Below are positions 31,290-42,603 of a stretch of 64,000 nucleotides of DNA, in pieces (positions within the stretch are counted from its first letter, which is position 1; every line of letters starts with the position of its first letter). The notes beneath the pieces are model-generated. The model was not told the DNA's origin, searched no databases, and was given only the letters and a program-made list of their open reading frames with translations. The stretch spans positions 283,555 through 347,554 of the forward strand of contig NMRB01000113.1 of NCBI GenBank assembly GCA_002633025.1. Reading direction: 5' to 3'. The DNA is from Notospermus geniculatus (taxonomy: Eukaryota > Nemertea > Pilidiophora > Heteronemertea > Lineidae). A program made the translations under genes and the position numbers.

Positions 31290-32705
31290 GGCCACGCCAA
31301 TTTCTTTTCTTGCATAGCGGGCAGGTCTGCCAGAAATGGAATGTAGGAGGGAGGAATAAAAATAAAAATAAAAGTCCATCCAATTGACAATTTTTTAAAT
31401 TTTCACAGTTGTGTCGAGAACAAATTGTAGGCGGGGAAAATAAAAATAAAATTTTAAGGAAAAAGACAAATTGAACTGCAAGATGGTTTTAAAGACATGA
31501 AAGAAGGAAAATTCAATAGGGCTTTTTGGTAGGCATATCAGGAATAAAGTAACACTACAGAGATAAATTTATTTTATTCCGATACTACTACACGTATAAA
31601 TCGCAATAATGAATTACTACACGTATAAATCGCAATAATGAATTACATTAATACTCTGGATGGATGACAAGTCTAATGTATTCTGTGTCCAACATTTCCA
31701 TCACAGAAACAGGACTGACTGCATCTCTACACATTACATGTACCTGCTGTGAAAGGCCTCTAGTCATTCATTAGACTCCACAAGTGAATTCAAATTTCCC
31801 GCCTATTACACCAAGGTATTTTCTGATTGGCTTCTGCGATTTCTGATAACTTGGCCCCAAAATGATTAATGTAAGTAAAGCTTGCAATTAAATCAACAGC
31901 ATACTGAACAAGACCCAATTTCAGCCTCTCATAGTGTCCATCATAGCTTATTTCTGCTCATTAGGTCAGACCGGCTGACCAGAAACATCGTTGGCACACT
32001 TGGCGGGAAGCCAACTCTGGGGGCCACTGTTGGTTGTAGCCTATTCACACAAAACAAGTAAATATATCTTCATAAAAATGACCTAGACGGGCAAGCGTTA
32101 TGTCACTGGAAAGGAAATTTCATCAGGAATCCAACCAAACAGTTTTTGAGGCGATTTCTTTCCATCCCAGAGAAATAAAACCAAAAGTTCAGGACACTGT
32201 CGAGGTGAAAGCTATCCTCAAGTCGGGATCGTCGGTAACCCGCCAGTGCCTTGGAGACATCCTTCCACCCCAGTTATCTCCGCCGATCTCAGAGATTACT
32301 AAGAAGAATTTAATGTAAGTTTAGTCAAAAGGGCACCAAGGCACCTGGAGGAAAGGGCACGGCAAAGTATTGCCTTCATACGTCTTGAAATCGATAGGGC
32401 ATCACGGCAGTTGCGCGGGGCACGACGGCGAAATGCCGTCGTGAAATTCGCACCCTGAACTGTTGCTCGATTTCAGCAACTTTACGTCAAACTTCTCGAA
32501 GAAATGCTACGAAAACACAGTTTAAGTGACAAATGTCAGACTGTATTTTAAAAACAAAAACACTAGATAATATTTTCGGCGCATACTTTGAAAATAAAAC
32601 AGAAAATATTCACGAATCTTTTCGGCGGGAATTTTAAAAACTTTCCACTTTTTCGGGGCGAATTGTCGGCGGGCCCGCTATGCAAGAAAAGAAATTGGTG
32701 TGGCC
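31290..32705. mobile_element. Harbinger-like element, only in copy B
   Basis: Terminal inverted repeats GGCCACGCCAATTTCTTTTC with TTGCATAGCGGGC and GAAATTGGTGTGGCC are flanked by TTA on both sides (31287-31289, 32706-32708). A TTA duplication is typical of PIF/Harbinger. Copy A at about 22570 has the uninterrupted site ACTTCAGTACTGG. No transposase was seen; the only notable frame is 32100-32318. Confidence 0.85.
32100..32318 (+). other. 72-codon open frame inside the Harbinger-like element
   Basis: The frame begins MSLERKFHQESNQTVFEAIS and ends ISEITKKNLM, with unbiased, protein-like composition. It ends at AAT|GTAAGT, a consensus donor. I do not recognise it. It may be a captured exon or a chance frame. 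Confidence 0.25.
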
Positions 32706-32915
32706 TTAGTACTGGAAACAACCATGCACACAACACATTGTTCCTATATGTATTTCACATCCTATGATCACAGCATCTACATCTAGAATGTTACACTAAC
32801 GAAGGCACAACAATGCGAAGTTATACCATCGCTTTTAACAAGAGACTGCACGTAGGAACATTAATACTCGCCTTTCTTGTGAAAAAAGATGGTATACGCT
32901 AACAAAAGTCGGTAC

Positions 32916-32945
32916 CTTTTTTCCCTTTTTTCTTTGGAGGATGAA
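32916..32945 (-). CDS. PLEKHA5/6/7-like: 30-nt Lys-rich microexon, copy B
   Basis: Same 30 nt and flanking splice sites as 22780-22809, encoding HPPKKKGKK in phase 1. Confidence 0.62.
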
Positions 32946-33116
32946 CTAAAATAAGTTACCAGAGTCTACCAGTTTGTTTATATGTGATGTTATGACAGAT
33001 GAATTATGGGATAGACTTGTACGTCTGCTCAAGGCACCACTGAGAGAGATTTCAGTAGTCTTCACTGACTGCAGATATCAGTCCTCCCAAGTGTATGGAC
33101 ATGATGAGCGTAGACT

Positions 33117-33507
33117 TAAGCCAGGCATACATCGCACTTGCGACTGGAAGTAACTGATCTGATCAACCGCTGGGGATGTACGCGCTGCACGCACATCGCA
33201 AAATCAGCAACTCAGTAAAACAAGGAGCATCTAATCAGTCGTCATGTCCAGAGCACGTACATCGCACTTGCGACTGGCAGCAACACAGGTAACATCCGGG
33301 GTGATGAGATTCGACGAGACTAGGTTGAACGTGTGCAACTCGCGGCAACTGGCAAAATCTCAGTTCCAGGAGTCGCAAGGGTGCGTACATCGACCCTTTC
33401 TGGCGACTGATCAGTCGCCTCCAGTTCCAGCTAGATCCTCCCCAGTCGCCAGTAGCTCAGTGACGACTAGTTGTCTCCAGTCGCAAGTTTGATGTACGCT
33501 AGGCTTT
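33117..33507. repeat. Palindromic MITE, copy B partner of 22979-23365
   Basis: Orthologous position and sequence to the copy A element with small changes, so the insertion predates the A/B split. Confidence 0.8.
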
Positions 33508-33845
33508 AGTATAGCGGAACACTTCCCAAGACAAAACACTTTTAATATGTGTTTCAATATTATATGATTTGTTGTGTAGATATTCTGGTTAGCACCGTTT
33601 ACCTACAAGCTGAGATTGAAGCAAAGTATTCTGGACAATGTTTCAGAAACTTTTGCGTCATTGTGGCCTAGAAATCTCCACTTCGAACATTTTTCAGACC
33701 ACAAAGCTTCAGTTTATGAACCACTCTCCAGTATATTAATTCCCTTTACCAGCACAAGATGGCGTCGACCTCAAGCAGGCCCAAGATGTCCAAGCATGGT
33801 TACAGGATCATTTGTAAGTTTGTCTGCAAAGTTTTGATAACTTAC

Positions 33846-33908
33846 TTCGTTTGTCTGAGCCTTCGTTTGTCCGATCAGCGACTGGTCTCTTTCCCTGGCT
33901 GGGGTCAT
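33846..33908 (-). CDS. PLEKHA5/6/7-like: PLEKHA-like 63-nt exon, copy B
   Basis: Acceptor TTGTTTTAG and donor GTAAGT enclose 63 nt (phase 1 to 1) encoding DDPSQGKRPVADRTNEGSDK. The first residue is Asp instead of Glu, because the acceptor-proximal bases are AT instead of AA. Confidence 0.82.
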
Positions 33909-34864
33909 CTAAAACAAAGAACAAACAACCCATTAACTTTAGGAATACGAAGCTGACTACCTGTCAGCCACTCTGAAGGGGTCACCACCATCGTTCCTCG
34001 GCTAAGACCTCTGAAAATGGCTAAACACAGCACAGGATTCTTGTGCTCATCGATTTTACAAATATTTTGTTAAAGTAATCGTACCAAAAATTAAAATTTG
34101 TTCCAGTATTTGTAAAGATACTACTATTTTAACATTCCGTTGGGTATTCAATGTTTTACCGCAGTAAGGAACAAAGTAGGAACTCTTTCGAAACCCTATG
34201 CAATTGCTTGTGCAACAGTCAGAAATTAATCCGCCTTGTACAATGCATTTGCGCTGTGCAACAGTAGTACTGAGTTTACTGTGGCAGCGTTGAACCCTGG
34301 GTATGAGATTGCCTGTCAGCACCAAATTCAGCACTAGCGGTTTTACAGATAATATTGGTCGATCAGAGTTGCCCTTTTTATCACTTGAAGAACGGGTCAA
34401 AGAATCAAACCTACAATATAGAGGGGACAGGCACCCATTTTTCCACTACACCATTCTGACAGCTTTAGGTCAGATATGCCACTACGACACCCCGCACAAG
34501 AACCAAGGACACAACCATAATAAGCACCAACTCCAAACTGCAAAGTACACACTGCCGCATAGATTTTGCCTTGTAAGGACATTCTCATGTATTGGTAAGG
34601 TAATTAATCGGACATGTCAATCAAAATTCTATGACAGAGTACACAAACCTTGGATGAATAACCTCAGATTGCACCAAAGAGTAAATTTGTTCAACAAGAT
34701 AACGGACATCTGCAGAAGACTTCTTAATTAACACTGAGTTTGTACCAAGTACGCAGTACATTTTTTATCCTACCAGTACAGGACCATATACCTGATCTTT
34801 AACACAGCATATAAGAACTTGGCTACCGGTACATTTCTTCACGAAAAGTAGACTTAGTTCTCAC

Positions 34865-34934
34865 CTCTTTCAAATGGGCGGCCCTCAAGATCCTCTGCCC
34901 GTTGCTGGGTCTCGTAATAAGAATCAGGAGCATC
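34865..34934 (-). CDS. PLEKHA5/6/7-like: PLEKHA-like 70-nt exon, copy B
   Basis: Same length, phase and peptide (DAPDSYYETQQRAEDLEG and so on) as 25050-25119. Confidence 0.85.
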
Positions 34935-34976
34935 CTGTAACGAATACATTATTTATTAATCTGTTGCCTATTTTTA

Positions 34977-35140
34977 TCAGTAAAAGTAAAGTCGTCTCCG
35001 AATTTCACAAATTTTCAACCCCAAACAGGGTCTTCCTCAGGCACTTTCTAGTAGAGATCCCAGAAGTGAAGTGAAGTTACTGGGATCTCACTTCTGGGAT
35101 CTCTACTGCGAAATTCAGAGACGACTTTACTTTTACATGT
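34977..35140. repeat. Fold-back element, only in copy B
   Basis: AGTAAAAGTAAAGTCGTCTC at the left is mirrored by GAGACGACTTTACTTTTAC at the right, with an inner AGATCCCAGAAGTGA palindrome. Copy A lacks it. Confidence 0.75.
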
Positions 35141-35305
35141 ACTACCATTTTGTGTGTCGTTTTTTGTGCTCTCTGTTGGATGCCTATTTTTCTCAGCTAT
35201 CACCACTCATAACATCACTGGGTAGAATGCAGCATTACCACTCATGATGTACATGTCAAATGAGGTCATGGCTTGATTCTGTACGATAAGTTTGTTATAA
35301 TGAAA

Positions 35306-35497
35306 TGTGTGGCGGTCTAGCAAAACCCTCGGATGTCGCTGAATGGTCAACAAGGGTTGTCAGATTGCCCATGCATTGGTCTGCTACTGTCTACCTGTTA
35401 CAAAGTACATTTCAGCTATTGAAATGTGCGGGTTCACCAAGGCCATTGACAGTTTCCTCAAACATGACATCCGACGGGTTTTCCTAGACCGCCTCAC
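35306..35497. repeat. Palindromic MITE (TGGCGGTCTAG family), only in copy B
   Basis: Ends TGTGGCGGTCTAGCAAAACC and GGGTTTTCCTAGACCGCC. Same family as 15097-15327. Confidence 0.8.
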
Positions 35498-35649
35498 TAA
35501 TAGTAACGGGTTCCTAAGGGGAAAGGCATAGCTTCCTACCGGATTCGAACCCTTGCATTAGGCATCAATCGCCAGCACCACACAAAAGTTTGTTCTACAG
35601 TATAACTATCGTCATTGACAATCAGTAAAATTGTGGCTGAATTTCTCAC

Positions 35650-37207
35650 CTTCTGACCCGCTGGAGGCGATTCTGGGAACTGGAAGTACGTCTGCTGGTT
35701 GTATCGCTTAAACTCGTTCTCCGCGGCGTCCATGAAATCCTTCTGCGTATTCGGCGTTTTAGTTTCAGCAAGTTCACGAATGATCTGATCTCGATAGATG
35801 ACCGGTAGGGGTGGACGGTTTGGGAATGCAGCCGAGTCATAGCTTGCATTATGACTCGCATTCCGACTGTCCTCACGAGGCATAATATTTTCGTAGATAT
35901 GTTCCGATCTCGCATCCATACTGAGATCATGTTTCGGCAAAACCTGGATCGGCGGATTTGAAGCGGACGGATTCTGAGTCTCCCAACTTCCTCTCTGATC
36001 ATATCTACTTCCAATAGATGGCTCTCCTGCACCGTGCCTAAAATTATCAGCATCATACCCGTGCCTATCAAAATCTGGCCGATACCCCCCATCAAAGTCA
36101 CTTCTAGCACCATTGTATCCTTGGGCCTGCGAATCTTGCGGACCCTGCAAATCATGCTGACCTAGTTCATTCTGATGCCATCTCTGTAAGGACTGAAGCG
36201 CGTCAGCTTTGCTGGGAACGTTTTTATTCTGAGCAGAGCGATCGGTGAAAACGCTATCGCTACCGTCACCATCTCCTGCTAGTGATTGTCGCTGGCTGTC
36301 ACCCTGCTCTGTTCGAAGATGCATCGTGGGAACTTTCAGATGCCCACTGGCATCACCGTGTCCTGAATTTTTCACGAGTGACCTATCATCGTGCCCACGA
36401 TCTTGGCCTCCATAATCTTGATTGCGTTGATCATAACCGTGGTTATCATAACCAAGCTTATATGTCTCACCACTAGGTGGCACTCTGTCACTCATGTAGC
36501 GTGCATCCAGATCACCAAACGAATCTCGATACCCAGACCTCTGATCATAATCATACGGTTGGTTCTGCTCTGACCGGTTCAGACTGCCATATTCCCGCGG
36601 TTTCGAGGTACCGGGAATCGGTTCAAACGTCCTAGTGAGAGAATCCGTATTGCTATGACCAGGACTACTGAACTGAGGTCTGTAACCTGTATCTCCAGAT
36701 GCTGAGGTCCGTAGGCCATTGTCTCGATAGCTATTTTCCCTATCACTATATGAATCTTGTCTCTCCAGTCTCCTCCAACCCGGCACATGATCACTTCCAC
36801 GATATGACACGTCCCTCCGATCATACGAATCATATCCGCGTTCACTGTAAGAACCACGTGCATCAACATCACCATATGAGTTACCCTGACCCTCGCTGTC
36901 ATAGCGCCCTCTATCACCATACCTTGAATCAGAATACCCATAACCGTCACTCCCGTTTGCATCCCTGAAATTACCGTTATCACGTTCATACCCAGGACTA
37001 GCCCACCCACGATTCGGATAACTATCACTACCGCCATGAGGGGGCGCTTGCATACTATTTTGAGGATATTGCTCAGGAAAGCCATAGTCATCAAGATCAT
37101 TGCCACTGATCACAGAATTATCATTTTCGTCCACCTGTCGTCCCGGGTGATTACGGAATTTGTCAGCAGTCGGCCCGTTCGGAAGGCGTGGTGGGCCCTG
37201 GTCCACG
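35650..37207 (-). CDS. PLEKHA5/6/7-like: PLEKHA-like large post-PH exon, copy B
   Basis: Exactly 1558 nt with the same splice sites and phase as 25822-27379. The disordered Tyr/Gly/Asp-rich composition is kept, and changes are mostly single replacements (RYDREGQ to RYDSEGQ, DARWTSDRL to DARYMSDRV, SRYDERG to SRYDQRG). The donor GTGAGA follows ESPPAGQK; unspliced, the frame would run on to 35536. Confidence 0.88.
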
Positions 37208-37757
37208 CTGAAACGACAATTTGGTATTTTACTATCAGGTTCTTAATTGGTATTTCTAGAAGGGGAAATCTGATTGGTTATTAAAACTAATCTGTGCCCA
37301 GAGTCCAGCAGACGGCATCTTCTATCAAAGTTTTCTCACATCCTATGGTATTGATTGAAAAATATTTGAAGAACTGTTGTTCCTGTGAACCACTTGAAGA
37401 ATGTTTCTTCAAATTTTTTCCAATTCATTCCATGGCTTCGCAAAAACTTCATCAGAAGTTACAATCCGCGAAAACCTGGGAGCAGATGAGTTAAGCAATT
37501 TGGCATTTCATAACAATAACCATCTCACTGTCTTTCGTATACACTTTGGAAATGAAGCAGCACCGCTCTGGTGGCTCTGCTCTCAACTAAGGTCATGGGA
37601 TCCTGCAGTGTTGTACGAAGACATTATGATGTCAGGGTATGCATAACTGAGAACATGGCAATACAATACCCTGTGAGTGTGACCCCCTGACCACAATTTC
37701 AGGGTCACAACCAGAGCGGTGCTCCGTGGATCCTGATTTCTTCAACCAGAACCTCAC

Positions 37758-37867
37758 CTTGGATCCCTCTGTAAGATCGTAGCGAGGCTCAGAGCATTCA
37801 GCCATCTTTGCATCTCATCACGCGTTTCAGCAGCAAAAAAGTACGTTTGCATATTTTCATGTTCAAC
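37758..37867 (-). CDS. PLEKHA5/6/7-like: PH domain exon 3, copy B
   Basis: Same 110 nt, acceptor TTGTTTACAG and helix with EMQRWLNAL as copy A; donor GTGAGG. Copy B has this exon but lacks an assembled PH exon 2 before it. Confidence 0.9.
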
Positions 37868-37963
37868 CTGTAAACAAGAAATAACATGTCCCTTTTTGAC
37901 GTAACATGATGGTCGAAGTGAAAGGCAGTGATGTTTTTACTATTGCTTTTATACAGTGGTTTA

Positions 37964-39100
37964 CAGGGACAGATCCAGGATTTGGGGAAAGAGGGGGTGN
38001 CAAGAATGAATGGGTCCGCTATATGCATTGAATTGGGCCGTTTAGTGACACCTATTGGTCAACTCACTGACAGCTCCTATTGCACACTGAAGATTCTATT
38101 CAGTATATGCCTATGTGACCCACTCCAGGAAAAGCAGATGCTTGTCCCAAGTGATCATCGTTGGTCATCAGTTTACTCAACTATTATCATTGCCGTCCAC
38201 TACTATTGTAAACCCACGCCAACGCCAACGCACATTTCAGCTATTGCACTGTAAGGGCGTTAACCCTTTCCTCGGGTTGCGACAAGCATCTGCTTTTGCT
38301 GGATGGCTCACATATTGTCAACACCCTGCCATTAGTCAACTGTAATATTGTGCACCTTAGAAAGCGTCCCATAGTAAAGCATGACTGAGTAAGACATTTT
38401 TCAAGCTTTATTACTAACAATATTGACTTTCACAAGCTGCAGGAGTTCTTCAAATAAAATCCATCAAACATGAATGGGTGAGATTGATTTTTCTAACAGA
38501 TGTACACAAACTATCATTACTCATGGCCCATTGATTGAATGGGGCTTTAACAATGAGCTCACGCTACATATTTGTAGGCTTGACTGCTGCCCTCTTTCAC
38601 TCCTTCAAACATAGTTGAGTTTGACAAAGGGGCAAATTATAATAACGGGTTTCTAAGAAGGTGAAAGACACAGCTTCCTACCGGACTCGAACCCACAGAC
38701 CCTCGCATTGCATCAATCGCCAGCACTCAGGGGCAGCACGCCTTAACCACTAGGCCAAATCCCCATCTTCAAAAAAGATGGTTCAATGACCTATGTTAAA
38801 CGAGGCGTCCATAGGCACCCTGCGAGTAGTTCAAACAATCTCCGAACCCAAACAGTTTTATGTTATACAAGGGGTCACAATTACTGGAGATACAATTAAA
38901 GGGCAATAATAATAATGGGTTTCTATGGTGAAAGACATCACTTCCTACCGGACTCGAACCCACAGGCCCTCGTGTTAGGCTTCAATCGAGTTGATTGAGT
39001 TTGACAGAGAAGTCAATTCGACCGATGTAGTTTACATGTTTGAGGCCTGAGTCGCAGAGGACAAAAGTCTTCCCAATTTTATTCTCTTGGTTTTATTTAC
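37964..39100. other. Truncated hAT-like MITE, contig join and intron
   Basis: The MITE start at 37964 is cut by the n at 38000. Sequence after it matches copy A from 28419 for about 50 bp and then continues as unique intron. No exon was recognised in 38050-39100. Confidence 0.55.
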
Positions 39101-39176
39101 CTTTGTAGAAAAATAAGCAGAAGTCGGACAGGACACACCATCGCTGCTTCCAGTTTCTGATTGGCCCAGAATGATC
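39101..39176 (-). CDS. PLEKHA5/6/7-like: PH domain exon 1 (visible part)
   Basis: Acceptor TCTATTTCAG and donor GTAAAT enclose 76 nt (phase 0 to 1). The peptide DHSGPIRNWKQRWCVLSD then FCLFFYK has the W-K-x-R-W-x-V-L-S-D-x-C-L-F-x-Y-K pattern of PLEKHA-type PH domains, including the basic residues of the phosphoinositide-binding loop. The one-base G completes Asp with PH exon 2. The preceding strand (G-W-L-Y-K-Q in relatives) must be on another exon. Confidence 0.92.
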
Positions 39177-39209
39177 CTGAAATAGATGGAGGAATTACAG
39201 AGTGGCCAT

Positions 39210-39511
39210 ACAGTATGGAGCACAACTGACCTACCTTTATCCACATACCTTCCGCATGGTGGAAGGTATGTACCTTCCGCATGGCGTACATGGAAGGTAT
39301 GTTTCAATTCATTGCGTACGGTACAAGTACGTCACGCATCTCTTCTGTTTGACGTCCATGCACCACGGGCGAATGATAGTACGTCTTCTTTACGTGCCTT
39401 CCACGGCGGCGTGCGACGTCCCCGGAAGATACAAGGAAGGTACACGCACGACGCTGCGGTATGTGGATGGTATGTGGCAAGGAAGGGAGGTCAATTGTGC
39501 AGCGTACTGTA
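39210..39511. repeat. Palindromic MITE upstream of PH exon 1
   Basis: ACAGTATGGAGCACAACTGACC at one end is mirrored by GGTCAATTGTGCAGCGTACTGT at the other; the inner part has repeated ACATACCTTCCGCATGG. It begins 34 bp from the acceptor side of exon 39101-39176. Confidence 0.75.
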
Positions 39512-40028
39512 AAGTTCACTTCTGTGTTGAACTGTGGTTGATGTCCAAGTCTCCGAGATTTCTTTTAGGAAACCTTGTGCCAGGACCAACTGTCCGGTCA
39601 GCTGTCTTCTACGACAAGCTTTCTAAGGTCATAGTGTCCCAAAGTGAACGTACGTGTTTTAGAAGCCACCCCCTCATGGTGATATCAGCCTGCGTGTTTC
39701 TATGACCCTTGCAAGATGGATGGCGATCAACAACCCTGAAAGACATGAATCGACACCAAATGATTTGATGATACCCGTCTGAAACACCTGCTTGTTGGCA
39801 TAAATCAACTCAAGCTTGTTTATTGCAAGCTTGTTCACCATCCAACTTGGTCCCTCTTCTTGCTGGCTGCAAATGATTACCTAGTCAACAAACTCCATGG
39901 TTTCCTTCGTCATTTAAATGGTGCAACACAATTAGTTAAGGTCCTTGCCATTCTTTGTTAAGGTTTGATCCGGTTCCAAACATGACTTCCAAAATAAAAA
40001 TAGGCTACCTCAATTTGACTTCAGGCCT
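39512..40028. other. Intron, nothing recognised
   Basis: No exon or repeat family was recognised. Confidence 0.35.
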
Positions 40029-40570
40029 AAAGCCCCTTTCACACCGGGCCTACATAGAGTCGCGTAGTGCGGCGTACCGACTACACCAAGCTTACGCTGT
40101 GCCTACACTGGCCTGACGTGGCAATACGCTGAGGGATGCAAAGAGGTATGCGAGATGGACGCAAAAAATGAAACAGGTTTAATTTTTTTCTGTACTTTCG
40201 GTATAGAGCATTGGACGCAGAAAGTACGCAGTTTTTACGCAAGTCTACGCAACACTACGCTACTGTACGCCACAGCTACGCAATAATACCCTACCCTACG
40301 ACATGTTTAATTTTTTCGTCCATCTCACGTACCCCTTTGTGTCCTTCGGCGTATTGCCATGAAGGCCAGCGTAAGCTCGGCATAGCTGGTATGCCGCACT
40401 ACGCAACTCTATGTAGGCCCGGTGTGAAAGAGGAGTGGGTCCAGGGACTATGCTGATCCTGCGCGTAGCAAAGTTTATTTCATAAGTACGCAGGCTAATT
40501 TTGGTGTAGGCCTACTTGGTACGCCGCACAACGCAACTCTATGCAGGTCCAGTGTGAAAGGGACTTTAGA
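40029..40570. repeat. Palindromic MITE with nested inverted copy
   Basis: AAAGCCCCTTTCACACCGGG with CCTACATAGAG at the left matches the reverse complement at about 40395-40430 and again at 40505-40568 (AACTCTATGCAGGTCCAGTG). The right end is therefore duplicated. Confidence 0.7.
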
Positions 40571-40995
40571 TTCTCAGATGATGTTTGCAAGGTCTGCCAC
40601 ATGGAACAAATATTGTAATACAAAGTGCTCAGGGACTTGCTGCTCCATGCTTCAGAACTGTGTTGTTTGTGGTGTACTATATGCAACAGAAAACCTTTCT
40701 TATGTTGAATTCGACAGAACAGTGACTCTAAAAGCATAGTGTAAGTGTGCTACTGACCAGAGAATGAAAATACGGAAGTGGAATGGTGCGTGATACTATC
40801 AGATTATGAGGCACAAAGCTTCAGTAAAACTTTCTCCCGAAGTTGAATGGTTTGACCTTCTATCCCTTCATCTTGAGGTAACCCATCCTAGCACTCAGGG
40901 TCTTCACAACTGCTCCCCTTCTCGCACTTGGTTCATTGAGGGAGGGGTGCAACCGTAAATGACCTGAGATTCTCCGGATGGAGGTAACCAGCGGC

Positions 40996-41272
40996 GTATT
41001 CGAATCCCCGTCTTGACAACACTTGCACTGACCCAGTTCATGTAGTTGTTGACTCATCTCAAGAACAGCAGTCTCAAACGCCGAGAACGCAACCCATGTC
41101 AGGCCAAGAACGTGTTCTCCTCACTCCTCACTCAGCGGAGGGTTGAGAAGAACACGTTCTTTGCCCGAGACGGGTTGCGTTCTTGGTGTTCGAAACGGCT
41201 GTTCTCGAGTTGAGTCAGCAGCTACACGAACTGGCTCAGCACGAGTGTTGTCAAGAACGGGGATTCGAATAC
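40996..41272. repeat. Long near-perfect palindrome, family P280, copy a
   Basis: Two arms of roughly 135 bp, from GTATTCGAATCCCCGT to ACGGGGATTCGAATAC, containing TTGACAACACT, GTTGACTCA and GCCAAGAACGTGTTCT blocks. Other copies are at 47715, 49756, 58292 and 60271. Confidence 0.85.
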
Positions 41273-42210
41273 CCCCAGAAGTTCTGAGTGGTCGTTCCCA
41301 ACGTCAGCAGTCTGTGCAGAGTGATAACAACCACCGATTACCTCGGGATGCCATCCCTAATGGCTAAGGGTGGCGAAACCTCAATGCCAGCCGACTTAAG
41401 ATCCACAAGGCTTATGGAACCAGTGACTAAGTAAAGGTCCGAGAAGATTTGGTCGGGCGGTGCAGAATGGCTTAATTCCTGGGATTTACATAGATTTATA
41501 TACCCCAACCCACCTTGTTCTGACAGGCAAAGTGTCACTACATGCACCATAACTAGGAAAGGATAGTGTTGATAGAACTTGGTTGTAGCCAGATAGCCTG
41601 GTTCCCAGCACCCTTCACTGACAGCACGTCATGGGTTGTGACAGCATGTAACAGGTTGTGGTCACAGAGTCTTGCAGCATATACATTTTTCTCATGCATT
41701 ACCACAAATATGCATCAATCATGCCTTAAACATGCACCATTGCTGAGGCATCATTATACACGCTGCAATTTTGTAGGGGACGTCTTGATCAGTACTTTTG
41801 TAAATTTCGCCGAAGTGCCGATTAGGTTCATTAAGGAACCATGCAATGTGGCAAATGAAACCAAGCTGCAACTACACTTACACAAAAGGCCGTAAAAAGC
41901 ATACCATAATGATTGGTTAGGCCTACCTCTACAAGAGTGGGGTCTTATCATCAATCATGTCCCTCGACTTCCACATTTTCCAGGATATCATCCTGACAGT
42001 TTGCATGAAATTGACATAAGAATGATATCATGTTCAGTTCTTTTTAGTGCAGTAGGCCTATCATGAAGAACTTTTTCCAAGATCAGCAGAACAGGCAGAA
42101 CCAACTTTTCAGTTAGGAAAGCCCTTCAACCCGTGGGTGTGGTCAGCAACTTGCTGATAATGGGAGTCACATCCATGACCTATTGGGCACAAGTCAGAGG
42201 CATGAGACAC
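41273..42210. other. Intron, nothing recognised
   Basis: Open frames on both strands (for example 41566-41895) lack recognisable similarity or splice context. Confidence 0.35.
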
Positions 42211-42603
42211 TAGCTACGGTCACACCTGTTGAAAATACCCGTGTTTTTCCAAACCCGTGTGTACGAAAAGCCCGGCGAGAGGTCACACTACCACATTGTA
42301 GTTAAGTAGCCAACTGACAGTTGCACTGCATGCACTGACGTTTCAGTCATTTCTGTATTGGCACACATTATTGGAGGCGCGAAAACGACGTCACTTAATG
42401 GCTATGCCATCTGTCGCCGTGCTAAGAACTAACGAAAACACGGGGATTTCGAAAACACGGGGATTTCGAAAACACGGGGATTTCGGCAAGCTTGCCATGT
42501 TTGAAAAACCCGTGTTTTTCAGACACGGGTTTCTTGAAGCCCAGCAATTCATAGGTGTGACTGCAAAAAAAACGGGGATTTTATGTAGTGTAACCACGGC
42601 TAA
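42211..42603. repeat. Inverted-repeat element with AACACGGGGATTTCG units
   Basis: The left end TAGCTACGGTCACACCT and right end GTGTAACCACGGCTA are inverted. Inside, three tandem copies of a 17-bp GAAAACACGGGGATTTC unit occur at about 42430-42487. Confidence 0.65.
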
